From Actinoplanes sp. NBRC 103695 (GTDB lineage Bacteria; Actinomycetota; Actinomycetes; Mycobacteriales; Micromonosporaceae): DNA of 64,000 bases. This document shows positions 16,069-24,235 of the stretch, in pieces (the first letter of the stretch is position 1; each line of letters opens with the position of its first letter). The notes below the pieces were generated by a model. That model was not told the DNA's origin. It ran no database searches and was given only the letters and a program-made list of their open reading frames with translations. Both the position numbers and the translations under genes were made by a program. Where the stretch lies: positions 293,010 to 357,009 of the forward strand of contig NZ_BSTL01000005.1 of the NCBI RefSeq assembly GCF_030269485.1. Direction: 5' to 3'.

Positions 16069-18349
16069 CCGGGAGGTCGCGGACCCGGACACCGGTCGCA
16101 TGGTGGACGGCGTTCGCGACCGCGGCCGCCACGCCGGTGATGCCGACCTCGCCCGCCCCGATCAGGCCCAGCGGGGTCGTCGGGTCCGGCTCGTCGAGGC
16201 ACTCGATGTCGATCCGCGGGACGTCGGCGTGCACCGGGACGTGGTACTCGCCCAGACCCGGGTTCATGATCCGGCCGGTGCGCGGGTCGACCAGCGTCTC
16301 CTCGGAGAGCGCCGCGCCGATGCCCATGACGACGCCACCGCGCAGCTGGCTGCCGGCGAGTTTCGCGTTCATCACCCGGCCCACGTCGAAGACGCCCAGC
16401 CAGCGGCTCACCCGTACCTCGGCGGTGTCCGGGTCGACCCGCACCTCGCAGAAGTGCACGCCGGTCGCCGGGTGGACCCAGCGCCGCCGGTCGTTGAGGA
16501 ACCTGGCCATGAACCGGGCCTGACCGACCGCCTGGCCCAGCCTGGAGTCCGAGCCGGTGCGCGCCTCCAGGGCGGGCACACCCGCCCGGCCGAGGATCTC
16601 GGCGTAGGACTCACCGGCGCCACCGGCCAGACGGAGCCCGCCGTCGCGGGTCTCGACGTCGCCCGGCCGCGCACCCCGCAGCGGGGACGAGGCCGCTCGC
16701 CGGGCCAGCCCGAGCGCCGAGCGCTTGAGCTCCTCGCACGCCTGCAGGACCGCGGCGGTCGCGGCCGAGGTCTGGGTGGAGCCACCCGCGCCGGGCGCGG
16801 TCGGCTGGTCGCTGTCGCCGATCTCGACCGAGACCACGTCGAGGGGTACGCCCAGGGCGTCCGCGGTGACCTGCGCGACGATCGTCGCGATGCCCACCCC
16901 GATCTCCTGCAGACCGCTGCGGACCAGCACGGTTCCGTCCGCCCGGAGGCGCACCAGGACGTCGCCGGGGAGCGGGACCGGGATGTGCAGCGCCGACGCC
17001 ACGCCCCAGCCGACCAGCCACCGTCCGTCGCGCATGGACCGTGGCTTCGGGTCGCGGCCGGCCCACCCGAAACGGTCCGCGCCGCGCGCGTAGACCCGGC
17101 GCAGGTCCCGCCGGGAGAACCGCTTGCCGCTCAGCGGGCTGCGCTCCGGCTCGTTGCGTACCCGCAGGTCGATCGGGTCCATGCCGAGCTCACCGGCCAG
17201 CTCGTCGATCGCCGACTCCAGGGCGAAGCTGCCGACCGCCTCGCCGGGCGCGCGCATGAACGTGTTGGGCAGCGCGTCCACCTCGGCGGTGCTGTGCCGC
17301 ACCAGGATGGCCGGCGCCGCGTACAGGTACTGGGACTGGGAGGCCACCCGCTCGGCGCCGCCGCCCACCCGGCCGACCTGGGTGAGGCCGGTGTGCACCA
17401 GGGCGGTGAGTGTCCCGTCCCGCTCGGCGCCGAGCGCCACCCGCTGGACGGTCGGGGCGCGCCCGCCGACCGTGCGGCTGACGCTCTCCCGGCTCAGGGC
17501 CATCCGTACCGGCCGGCCGGTGGCCCGCGCGGCGAGCGCGGTCAGCAGCGTCCCGGCCCAGACCGAGCCCTTGCCGCCGAACCCGCCGCCGACGAACGTG
17601 GCGACCACCCGCACCTGGGCGGCCGGCACGCCGAACCGCAGCGCCAGGTGCTTGCGGGTCCAGTCGATGTTCTGGGTGGCGTCGTGCACGGTCAGCCGGT
17701 CGCCGTCCCAGGCCGCGGTGGTCGCGTGCGGTTCGATCGCGTTGTGGTTCTGGCCCGGCGTCGTGTACCGCAGGTCGACCGTGACCGGCGCGTCCGCCAG
17801 GGCCCGCTCGGCGTCGCCCTTCCTGGCCTCGCCGACGTCGATCATGCTGTTCTTGACCTGCTTCGGATGCTCCCGCGCGACCGCGAAGTCGGTGGTGGCC
17901 GGTTGCTGTTCGTAGGACACCCGGACCAGGCGGGCGGCGGCGTGCGCGGCCTCCAGGGACTCGGCGACCACCACCGCCACCGGCTGCCCGTTCCAGTGCA
18001 CCTCGTCGGTGTTCAGGTAGTTCACCGGGGTGCCGGGCGCCATCGTGCTCAGGTCCGCGATGGAGACCTTCGGCGGCGGCGCCATCCGCGGGGCGTTCTG
18101 GTGGGTCAGGACTTTGAGTACGCCCGGGACGGCCTCGGCCGCGCCGGTGTCGATCGCGGTGACCCGCCCGCGGGCGATCCCCGCGTGCACGAGGGCCGCA
18201 TGCGCGATGTCGGCGTAGGGGAAGTCGGCGGAGTACTTCGCCGCGCCCGTGGTCTTGGCGACTCCGTCGACGCGGTCGACGGGCCGGCCGACGTTCGGTC
18301 CGTCCTGCCGGGTCGCTGCCGGGCGGGTCCGTTCCGGTGCTGTGGTCAT
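16046..18349 (-). CDS. Xanthine dehydrogenase-family molybdopterin-binding large subunit
   Basis: 767 residues. It has the aldehyde oxidase/xanthine dehydrogenase Mo-binding architecture: VDGVAKTTGAAKYSADFPY near the N-terminus, GGGFGGKGSVWAGTLL (Mo-cofactor loop), FMRAPGEAVGSFALESAID, GAGGSTQTSAATAAVLQA, and the catalytic glutamate motif GAGEVGITGV at ~733. It would hydroxylate an aldehyde, purine or other heterocycle in the cytoplasm. The specific substrate is not readable. The start is the ATG that overlaps the FAD-subunit stop by 4 bp (ATGA). No XdhC-like maturation gene is adjacent. Confidence 0.88.
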   Translation of the reverse strand: MTTAPERTRPAATRQDGPNVGRPVDRVDGVAKTTGAAKYSADFPYADIAHAALVHAGIARGRVTAIDTGAAEAVPGVLKVLTHQNAPRMAPPPKVSIADLSTMAPGTPVNYLNTDEVHWNGQPVAVVVAESLEAAHAAARLVRVSYEQQPATTDFAVAREHPKQVKNSMIDVGEARKGDAERALADAPVTVDLRYTTPGQNHNAIEPHATTAAWDGDRLTVHDATQNIDWTRKHLALRFGVPAAQVRVVATFVGGGFGGKGSVWAGTLLTALAARATGRPVRMALSRESVSRTVGGRAPTVQRVALGAERDGTLTALVHTGLTQVGRVGGGAERVASQSQYLYAAPAILVRHSTAEVDALPNTFMRAPGEAVGSFALESAIDELAGELGMDPIDLRVRNEPERSPLSGKRFSRRDLRRVYARGADRFGWAGRDPKPRSMRDGRWLVGWGVASALHIPVPLPGDVLVRLRADGTVLVRSGLQEIGVGIATIVAQVTADALGVPLDVVSVEIGDSDQPTAPGAGGSTQTSAATAAVLQACEELKRSALGLARRAASSPLRGARPGDVETRDGGLRLAGGAGESYAEILGRAGVPALEARTGSDSRLGQAVGQARFMARFLNDRRRWVHPATGVHFCEVRVDPDTAEVRVSRWLGVFDVGRVMNAKLAGSQLRGGVVMGIGAALSEETLVDPRTGRIMNPGLGEYHVPVHADVPRIDIECLDEPDPTTPLGLIGAGEVGITGVAAAVANAVHHATGVRVRDLPVTLDRLL

Positions 18350-19326
18350 GATGTGGCCAGCCTCCGCAGCGTCGCGACGATCGTGCGCCGCGCCAGCTCG
18401 ATCTTGAACTCGTTGCCGGGCAGGCCGACCGCGGCCGCCAGCTCGGCCTCGGCCGCCTGCCGGAAGGTCTCCTCGGTGGCCGGCGCGCCGGTCAGCACCC
18501 GCTCGGCCTCGACCGCCCGCCACGGCTTGGCGGCCACCCCGCCGAGGGCGAGCCGGACCGCGACCACCTCGCTGTCCCGCGTCTCCAGCGCCGCGGCCAC
18601 GGACACCAGCGCGAACGCGAACGAGGCCCGATCACGGACCTTCCGGTACGCCGAGTGGACCGTGACCGGCGCCGGGAGGTCGATCGCCACGATCAGCTCG
18701 TCGGGCTCCAGCACCGTCTCCAGCTGCGGGGTGTCGCCGGGCAGCCGGTAGAAGTCGAGCAGCGGGACGCTCCGGGCGCCACGGACGCTGCGCACCTCGA
18801 CCACGGCGTCCAGCGCGGCCAGCGCCACCGCCATGTCCGACGGATGGGTCGCCACGCAGTGCTCGCTCGCGCCCAGCACGGCGCCGGCCCGGTGCAATCC
18901 GCCGGCCGCGTCGCATCCACTGCCCGGCTCGCGCTTGTTGCAGGCCGCGGTGGCGTCGACGAAGTAGAGGCAGCGGGTGCGCTGGAGCAGGTTGCCGCCG
19001 ACCGTCGCCATGTTGCGCACCTGGCCGGACGCGCCGGAGAGAAGGGCTTGGGCCAGCATCGGGAACCGGGACCGGACCGCCGGGTGCGCGGCCAGGTGGC
19101 TGTTGCGGACCAGCGCGCCGATCCGCAGCCCGCCGCCGGGCAGCTCGTCGACCCCGGTCAGCGGCAGGCCGGTGATGTCCACCAGGGTGGGCGGGCGTTC
19201 CACGTCCTGACGCATCAGGTCGACCAGGTTGGTGCCACCGCCGAGCGGCTTGGCGCCCGGGGTCTCGGCGAGCGTACGCACGGCGCTGTCCACGTCGGGC
19301 GCGCTCACGTAGGTGAACGACCTCAC
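18346..19326 (-). CDS. FAD-binding medium subunit of molybdenum hydroxylase
   Basis: 326 residues. FAD-binding motifs of the CO-dehydrogenase/xanthine-dehydrogenase medium subunit are present: AKPLGGGTNLVDLMRQ (about 25-40) and LSGASGQVRNMATVGGNLLQR (TVGGN loop), followed by the C-terminal domain (AYRKVRDRASFAFALV, ALGGVAAKPWRAVEAE). It passes electrons between the 2Fe-2S subunit and an acceptor. The GTG start is preceded by AAGGAGGT that lies inside a short duplicated stretch. Overlap of 4 bp couples it to the Mo subunit. Confidence 0.88.
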   Translation of the reverse strand: MRSFTYVSAPDVDSAVRTLAETPGAKPLGGGTNLVDLMRQDVERPPTLVDITGLPLTGVDELPGGGLRIGALVRNSHLAAHPAVRSRFPMLAQALLSGASGQVRNMATVGGNLLQRTRCLYFVDATAACNKREPGSGCDAAGGLHRAGAVLGASEHCVATHPSDMAVALAALDAVVEVRSVRGARSVPLLDFYRLPGDTPQLETVLEPDELIVAIDLPAPVTVHSAYRKVRDRASFAFALVSVAAALETRDSEVVAVRLALGGVAAKPWRAVEAERVLTGAPATEETFRQAAEAELAAAVGLPGNEFKIELARRTIVATLRRLATS

Positions 19327-19390
19327 GCCGCCACCTCCTTGATCGCATCTTTCCTGGCCGAGGACCTCACGCTGCGACCTCCTTGATGGC
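19321..19390. repeat. 26-bp direct repeat at the 2Fe-2S/FAD subunit junction
   Basis: 19321-19346 and 19365-19390 match at 23 of 26 positions. On the coding (minus) strand each copy reads ATCAAGGAGGT, a spacer, then GCGTGAGG. One copy encodes the last residues and stop of the 2Fe-2S gene; the other supplies the ribosome-binding site and GTG start of the FAD gene. Confidence 0.85.
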
Positions 19391-19870
19391 GGTCTCCCTG
19401 ATGGCGGTGGCGATGCCGTCGTACGCGCCGCAGCGGCACAGGTTGCCGCTCATCCGTTCCTTGATCTCGGCGTCGGTGAGCGGGACGTCGGTCGCGGTGA
19501 GATCCGCGGTGACCGCGCTCGGCGCGCCGGCCCGGTGCTCGGCCAGCATGCCCAGCGCCGAGCACACCTGGCCCGGGGTGCAGTAGCCGCACTGCAAGCC
19601 GTCGGCGGCGATGAAAGCCCGCTGCAACGGATGCTCGACACCCTCGATGGTGGTGATCTCCCGCCCGCCGTACTGCACCGCCAGCGCCAGGCAAGAGGCG
19701 ATCCGCTCACCGTCGACCAGCACCGTGCACGCACCGCAGGCGCCCTGGTTGCAGCCCTTCTTGGTGCCGGTCAGCTCGAGGTGCTCGCGCAACGCGTCGA
19801 GCAGGCTGACTCGTGGATCGAGATCGACCCGCCGGGCCGCTCCGTTGACTCGCAGTTCCACTTCGACCAT
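19367..19870 (-). CDS. 2Fe-2S small subunit of molybdenum hydroxylase
   Basis: 167 residues, normal for the family. The plant-type ferredoxin domain holds the first cluster (GCNQGACGACTVLVDGE, with the fourth Cys in RIASC). The C-terminal four-helix domain holds the second cluster (QCGYCTPGQV and GNLCRCGAYDGI). The order 2Fe-2S, FAD, Mo subunits and their spacing show one heterotrimeric enzyme operon. ATG 19870 is chosen because VEVELRVNGAARRV is the usual N-terminus. The promoter region is shared with the divergent tetR gene. Confidence 0.92.
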   Translation of the reverse strand: MVEVELRVNGAARRVDLDPRVSLLDALREHLELTGTKKGCNQGACGACTVLVDGERIASCLALAVQYGGREITTIEGVEHPLQRAFIAADGLQCGYCTPGQVCSALGMLAEHRAGAPSAVTADLTATDVPLTDAEIKERMSGNLCRCGAYDGIATAIRETAIKEVAA

Positions 19871-19904
19871 GCGGGCCACGTTAGGGCAACGGTGTTCGCT
19901 TAAC

Positions 19905-19923
19905 AAGAGAACGTTGTTTTCTT
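19905..19923. promoter_or_regulatory. Candidate TetR operator between molybdenum hydroxylase and tetR
   Basis: AAGAGAAC-GTT-GTTTTCTT is an inverted repeat with one mismatch, in the 90-bp divergent intergenic region and in unusually AT-rich sequence. TetR regulators commonly bind such sites between themselves and a divergent operon. Binding is inferred. Confidence 0.5.
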
Positions 19924-19960
19924 ATCCTCGGTTGGTTCTCAGGGGCGATAGAGTCTCGGG

Positions 19961-20710
19961 GTGAGCGCCAGGTCAGGTAACGGCGCCGGCTTCCTGCGGG
20001 CCCGGCGGCCCGAGCAGAAACAACAACGAACCGACGCGATCCTGGCTGCCGCCCGCGAGCTCGGCATCCGGGACGGCGTCGGCCTGGTCAGCTTGGCCGC
20101 CATCGCCGCCGAGGTCGGCGTGCACAAGTCCGCGCTGCTCAAATACTTCGGCACCCGCGAGGAGATCTTCCTGCAGCTGTCCGAGACCGAGTGGCTGACC
20201 TGGGCCGACAACGCCGTCACCTCGCTGGCGCCGGTGACCGACGAGGACGGGCTGGCCGAGGTGCTCGCCCGGTCGATCGCCGACCGGCCGCTCTTCTGCC
20301 AGCTGTTGACGCACGCCTCGCTGACCCTGGAGCGCAACGTCTCGCTCGACGCCCTTCGCCGGTCGAAGGCCGCGGCCCTCCGATCCACCGACATCGTCGT
20401 GGACGAGGTCCACCGGCTGCTGCCGGACCTCGGCCGGGAGTCCTGCTTCGAGCTGGTGGCGGCGACGGCACTGATCGCGGCCGGGTTGTGGCACGTGGCG
20501 CATCCGCCGGCGGCGGTCAGCGCGCTCTACGCGGAGCAGTCCGAGGCGAACGCCTTCAGCCGCCTGGCCGGGATCGACCTGGCGGCCGAGGTGAGCCGGT
20601 TCGTCCGGGTCTTCCTGGCCGGGCTGCGCAGCGAGCGCGGGCGCCCGGCCCCGGCCGGCGGCGGGTGCGTGGCTCTTCCGGGCAACGAGGACTCGCACCC
20701 GTCGCGGTGA
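19961..20710 (+). CDS. TetR/AcrR-family transcriptional regulator
   Basis: 249 residues, longer than a typical TetR (~200). The HTH lies at about 22-70 (RTDAILAAARELGIRDG, SLAAIAAEVGVHKSALLKYF). The ligand domain follows and ends near residue 225, after which comes a low-complexity tail (RGRPAPAGGGCVALPGNEDSHPSR). The tail-coding DNA is part of a 59-bp imperfect duplication that repeats after the stop. Divergent orientation suggests it represses the molybdenum hydroxylase operon; that is inference. Confidence 0.85.
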   Translation: MSARSGNGAGFLRARRPEQKQQRTDAILAAARELGIRDGVGLVSLAAIAAEVGVHKSALLKYFGTREEIFLQLSETEWLTWADNAVTSLAPVTDEDGLAEVLARSIADRPLFCQLLTHASLTLERNVSLDALRRSKAAALRSTDIVVDEVHRLLPDLGRESCFELVAATALIAAGLWHVAHPPAAVSALYAEQSEANAFSRLAGIDLAAEVSRFVRVFLAGLRSERGRPAPAGGGCVALPGNEDSHPSR

Positions 20711-20772
20711 GGCGGCGGGGGTGCCGGCCCGGCGCTTTCGGGCGGCGAGACTCGCACCCGTCGCGGTGAGGC
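20691..20772. repeat. 59-bp-period direct repeat spanning the tetR 3' end
   Basis: ACTCGCACCCGTCGCGGTGA plus GGC occurs at 20691 and again at 20750, with weaker matches on both sides. The first copy encodes the final residues (SHPSR) and stop of tetR; the second is non-coding. The rest of the 117-bp gap to the next gene is G-rich low-complexity sequence. Confidence 0.85.
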
Positions 20773-20827
20773 AGTGAGGGTGCGGGCCTGGCGCGGGGAT
20801 GCGGCGAGGGGTGTGGGTCCGGCGCCT

Positions 20828-21922
20828 TCAGGCGGCGAGGGTGCGGTCCGGGGACTCGCGGCGGATGGTGCGCCAGCGAGCGGTGCTGATGCCCAGGGCC
20901 GCGGCCAGGGCGGAGTCGGTGATCTTGGGGTCGTCGGCCTTGATCCGGGTCGCCTCGGCGAGGGTCTCGGCCGGCGTGCGGCGGACCTTGGCGGCCGGGC
21001 GGGCCTGCTTGGTGGCCTCCGGGGTGAGTTCCGGGATGCGTGCGCCGGGCGGGGTGGCCCGTCCCGCCGGGGCAGGACGAGTGGACGCGGCGGCACGGGT
21101 GGACGCGGCGGGGTGAGTGGACGCGGCTGGGTGAGCGGACGCGGCGGGACGAGCGGACGCCGTGGTCCGGCTGGTCGCGGCGGGTCGGTGGCCGGTGGCC
21201 TGGCGGGGCACGGGAGCGGGCTGCGGTTTCGAGGGCTTCGAGGCCTTGGAGCCGAGAAGCCCGGCGATCTCCTCGGCCACGCTAGGTGCCAGGGCTGCGG
21301 AGGTGGCCGTCCGATCGGAGACCGTGTGCGCGGAGCCTGCCCGCTCCGAGGCCGCGTGCGAGGAGGCTGCGTGCGAGGAGACCGCGTGCGAGGAGGCCGC
21401 GTGCGTGGCGACCGGGTGCGTGGCGACCGCGTGCGAGGTGGCCGGGGCGGTGGCGAAGACCGGGGCGGCGGTCGGAGCGACCGGGGCGGAGATGGCTGGG
21501 GCTGGGGTGGCCGGCTCGGTGGAGTGCTCCAGGGTGGAGATGCGGCCGGCCAGCTCGACCAGGCAGATGCTGGCCACGACGATCAGGCCGTCGACCGACA
21601 GCGGCAGCAGGTAGGGCGAGGCGCCGGTCTCGCCGTAGCGGGCCGCCACGCCGACCATGTGCCAGTAGGAGACCCACGCCGCGATGCCCGCGATGGTCGC
21701 CGTCGCCACCAGGCGGGCCGCGGCCAGCGAGCGGCGGTGCACCGGGACGCGGGAGATCAACTCGACCGTCAGCAGCAGCGCGAGCGGCGGCCATGCGGCG
21801 ATCGCCTGGCTGATCGGGTTGTCGAGGGCGTGCAGGACGTTCGCCACCACCGATGCGGCGACCCCGAGGAGCAGGGTCGCACGGACGGCCCAGCGGACAC
21901 GGCGGAGCTGCGGGAGGTGCAC
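20828..21922 (-). CDS. DUF2637 membrane protein with low-complexity linker and C-terminal HTH-like end
   Basis: 364 residues in three parts. Residues ~8-130 hold four membrane helices (VRATLLLGVAASVVANVLHAL, AAWPPLALLLTVELIS, RLVATATIAGIAAWVSYWHM, LLPLSVDGLIVVASICLVEL), matching DUF2637. Residues ~150-315 are a His/Ala/Ser/Pro-rich linker with short repeats such as HAASSHA and AASTHPAAST. Residues ~317-364 (ITDSALAAALGISTARWRTIR) look like a helix-turn-helix. DUF2637 proteins are known from actinomycete plasmid transfer (Spd) regions and replisome islands, but no transfer gene is nearby. It is followed by a gap with no feature; its function is unknown. Confidence 0.75.
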   Translation of the reverse strand: MHLPQLRRVRWAVRATLLLGVAASVVANVLHALDNPISQAIAAWPPLALLLTVELISRVPVHRRSLAAARLVATATIAGIAAWVSYWHMVGVAARYGETGASPYLLPLSVDGLIVVASICLVELAGRISTLEHSTEPATPAPAISAPVAPTAAPVFATAPATSHAVATHPVATHAASSHAVSSHAASSHAASERAGSAHTVSDRTATSAALAPSVAEEIAGLLGSKASKPSKPQPAPVPRQATGHRPAATSRTTASARPAASAHPAASTHPAASTRAAASTRPAPAGRATPPGARIPELTPEATKQARPAAKVRRTPAETLAEATRIKADDPKITDSALAAALGISTARWRTIRRESPDRTLAA

Positions 21923-21988
21923 GGTCTCTACTCCTTCACACGATCATGATGGACCCGGATCAGCGGCCCATCCTGACTGGTGAAGATG

Positions 21989-22021
21989 ACGACGCGGCCC
22001 TCCGGGGGAGAACCGCGTCGT
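21989..22021 (-). terminator. Hairpin downstream of proline-rich membrane gene
   Basis: ACGACGCGG and CCGCGTCGT are perfect 9-bp arms around a 15-nt loop that is itself partly self-complementary (CCCTCCGGGGG). It lies 48 bp past the stop of the minus-strand gene that ends at 22069. Confidence 0.65.
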
Positions 22022-22068
22022 GTTCGTATCTGGATCGATAGATGTATGTGACCGCGTCGCGGCGCGTG

Positions 22069-23064
22069 TCAGCTTGACTTCTCGATCTCGCCACGAAGCT
22101 TGGCGAACTCGGCCTTGGCCTTCGTAATCGTCTTGAAGTACCAGATGATCCAGCCCACGCTGCCCTCGTCGGCCCACGCGCAGAGCACCATGTCGGTGCC
22201 GGACGCGTCGGCCTTGCCGCACTTGGCGACGCCGCCCAGTGGGCCCGCCTTGATCGAGGTGATTCCGGTCACCTTGAGCCCGCCGACGCCCGCGCCGAGG
22301 AAGGTGCCGTTCAATTCCTGGGCGGGATTGTCCACGTCGGCCGCTACGCCCGCGATGACCACGATGTCCTGCTTGGCCACCTTCCCGTACAGCGCGCCGA
22401 CCGTGTTGCGGGCGTTCGGAATGTTTGCCAGGTCGGACTTGAGCTGCTCGGTGATGCCCTTGAACTGGTCGTCGGTGAGCTTCGGCCGGCCGCCCAGAGT
22501 GCGCGGCTCGACGATGGTGATCGTCTTCCCAGCCGGCGCCTCGGTGGTCGGCGCCGGGTCCAGCGGCTCGATGCTCGGCAACGGCGGCGGCGTGTAGTCG
22601 TCGACCGCCTCGTTGACCGAGTCCGTCGTGTTTCTTGCGACCAGCACGACCGCGGTGGTGCCGCCGACGCAGAGGACGAGGAAGACCGCGATCGAGACCA
22701 GCGTGATCGGCAGCGCTCGCGACTTGGGCTTCACCGGGGTCATCACCGGGTAGCCGGGCTGCGCGTACTGCTGCTGCCCGTAGTCCGGCGGCGGAGGGCC
22801 GTAGTCCGGCGTCGGCGGCGGGGCGTAGGGCCCACCCTGCTGCGGCGGCCCGGGGTAGGGCTGCTGCGACGGCGGATAGGGCGGCTGCGCCGGCTGGTAC
22901 GGCTGGGTGGGCGGGTACTGCTGCGGGTTCGGCGCCGGCTGCCCCGGCCAGGGCTGGCCGGACGACGGCTGTCCCGGCTGCGGCTGACCGGAGTAGGGCT
23001 GACCCGACTGCGGCTGGCCGGACGACCAGGGATCGGGCGGGCCCGGGTACGGCGGCTGCGACAT
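22069..23064 (-). CDS. Proline-rich single-pass membrane protein, paralogue A
   Basis: 331 residues. Residues 1-115 are a cytoplasmic Pro/Gln/Gly/Tyr-rich region (SGQPQSGQPYSGQPQPGQP). A membrane helix spans ~118-143 (LPITLVSIAVFLVLCVGG). A conserved outer domain of ~180 residues follows, shared with the gene at 23209: RTLGGRPKLTD, VGALYGKVAKQDIVV, GPLGGVAKCG, VLCAWADEGSVG and KLRGEIEKS. The two cysteines (AKCG and LCAW) are conserved in both and may form a disulfide. The start is the ATG at the MSQPPYP motif common to both copies. The family is not recognised and the function is unknown. Confidence 0.78.
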   Translation of the reverse strand: MSQPPYPGPPDPWSSGQPQSGQPYSGQPQPGQPSSGQPWPGQPAPNPQQYPPTQPYQPAQPPYPPSQQPYPGPPQQGGPYAPPPTPDYGPPPPDYGQQQYAQPGYPVMTPVKPKSRALPITLVSIAVFLVLCVGGTTAVVLVARNTTDSVNEAVDDYTPPPLPSIEPLDPAPTTEAPAGKTITIVEPRTLGGRPKLTDDQFKGITEQLKSDLANIPNARNTVGALYGKVAKQDIVVIAGVAADVDNPAQELNGTFLGAGVGGLKVTGITSIKAGPLGGVAKCGKADASGTDMVLCAWADEGSVGWIIWYFKTITKAKAEFAKLRGEIEKSS

Positions 23065-23157
23065 CAAAGCTCCATCGATGTGGGTGTCGTGCGGAACTCT
23101 AGTGCCGTGAGCAGGGCATGTCGTCACCCGTCAGCATCCTGAGATCACGCCGACCGG

Positions 23158-23200
23158 GCGATACGGCGCGGATCGCCAAGTTGGATCCGCGCCGTATCGC
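23158..23200 (-). terminator. 17-bp perfect hairpin terminator
   Basis: GCGATACGGCGCGGATC (23158-23174) and its exact reverse complement (23184-23200) flank a 9-nt loop, 9 bp past the stop of the minus-strand gene ending at 23209. It isolates that gene from paralogue A. Confidence 0.8.
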
Positions 23201-23208
23201 TCCGAGGA

Positions 23209-24102
23209 TCAGGCCTTCTTCTCGACCTCGCCACGCAGCGTGACGAACTCCTTCTCAAGGTCGGCCTTCGTCTTGAACAGCATCGCGAACATGCCGGTGC
23301 TGCCGTTGTCCGACCACACGCAGATGCCCATCGGCACGTCGTCCTGCTTGGTGTCACCGCACTTGGCGATGCCGCCGAGCGGGCCGGGGTCGACGTCGGT
23401 GAGGTTGTCCGCCTTCATGCCGCCGGAGGCCATGCCGGAGGTGAACTCGTCGAACCGGCTCTGCGCCGAGCCGGAGACGGTCGAGGCGGCAGCCACCATG
23501 AGGATGTCCTGCTTCGTCACGTCGCCGTACATCGCGCCGACCGAGCTGGTCGCGCCGGCGACCTTGCCGAGTTCGGTGTCCATCTCCTTGGCCGCCGCGG
23601 CGATCGCCGGGTCGGTGATCTTCGTCCGGCCGCCCAGGGTGGCCGGCGCCGCCACGGTGATCTTGGCGCCGTCGGCGATCTCCTCGACCTTGTCCTTGGC
23701 GAAGAAGTAGGTGGCGCCGATGCCGGCCGCGCACAGCACCGCGATGACCGCGACCACGATCAGCACGATCTTCAGGGCCGAGGACTTCTTCTTCGGCGGC
23801 TCACCACCGTAGCCCGGAGCGCCGCCGCCCTGGACCGGCGACTGGTAGGACGGCGCACCGTCCTGAGGCGGGTACGACGTGCCGCCCGGCGGCGGGTACG
23901 AAGCGCCACCATCCGCGGGCGGGTACGAGGTGCCACCCGGCGGCGGGTAGGACGCGCCCCCCGGAGGCGGGTACGAGCCGCCGGACCCGGGCTGAGCGCC
24001 ACCGGGCGGCGGGTAGCCCTGCGGTCCGCCGGAGGTCGGCTGCTGGCCGTAGGGCTGGCCGTACGGCTCCTGCGGCTGGGGCGGGTATGGCGGCTGTGAC
24101 AT
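23209..24102 (-). CDS. Proline-rich single-pass membrane protein, paralogue B
   Basis: 297 residues, same plan as the gene at 22069. The cytoplasmic N-terminus has repeated SYPPPGG units (residues ~43-80), then Lys-rich PPKKKSS, a membrane helix (LKIVLIVVAVIAVLCAAGIGA, 110-130) and the conserved outer domain (ATLGGRTKITDP, VGAMYGDVTKQDILMV, GPLGGIAKCG, GICVWSDNGSTG, LRGEVEKK). The start ATG 24102 has GGAGGAG 7 bp upstream, which settles it against the longer frame. The gene ends at its own strong terminator. The unit is a local duplication of paralogue A or the reverse; the function is unknown. Confidence 0.8.
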   Translation of the reverse strand: MSQPPYPPQPQEPYGQPYGQQPTSGGPQGYPPPGGAQPGSGGSYPPPGGASYPPPGGTSYPPADGGASYPPPGGTSYPPQDGAPSYQSPVQGGGAPGYGGEPPKKKSSALKIVLIVVAVIAVLCAAGIGATYFFAKDKVEEIADGAKITVAAPATLGGRTKITDPAIAAAAKEMDTELGKVAGATSSVGAMYGDVTKQDILMVAAASTVSGSAQSRFDEFTSGMASGGMKADNLTDVDPGPLGGIAKCGDTKQDDVPMGICVWSDNGSTGMFAMLFKTKADLEKEFVTLRGEVEKKA

Positions 24103-24189
24103 CTGCTTCTCCTCCGGATACGGCAACCTCGGCCGACGGGTCGTGTTCACCGGCGCGCCGGAGCCTACCGATCCCACGCCACCTGCGCT

Positions 24190-24223
24190 GACGCCCCCGC
24201 GTCTTTTGAGACACGGGGGCGTC
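24190..24223 (-). terminator. Hairpin terminator of the beta-oxidation operon
   Basis: GACGCCCCCG-C-GTC and GAC-A-CGGGGGCGTC form a 13-bp stem with one internal mismatch around TTTTGA. It begins 13 bp past the stop of the minus-strand fadB/J-like gene. Confidence 0.75.
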
Positions 24224-24235
24224 GGATACCTGACA

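Noticed and set aside
20828..21922. Integrated plasmid or conjugative element marked by the DUF2637 gene
   Set aside because: No integrase, replication, TraB/FtsK or attachment-site repeat is visible near it, and the flanks are ordinary chromosomal genes.
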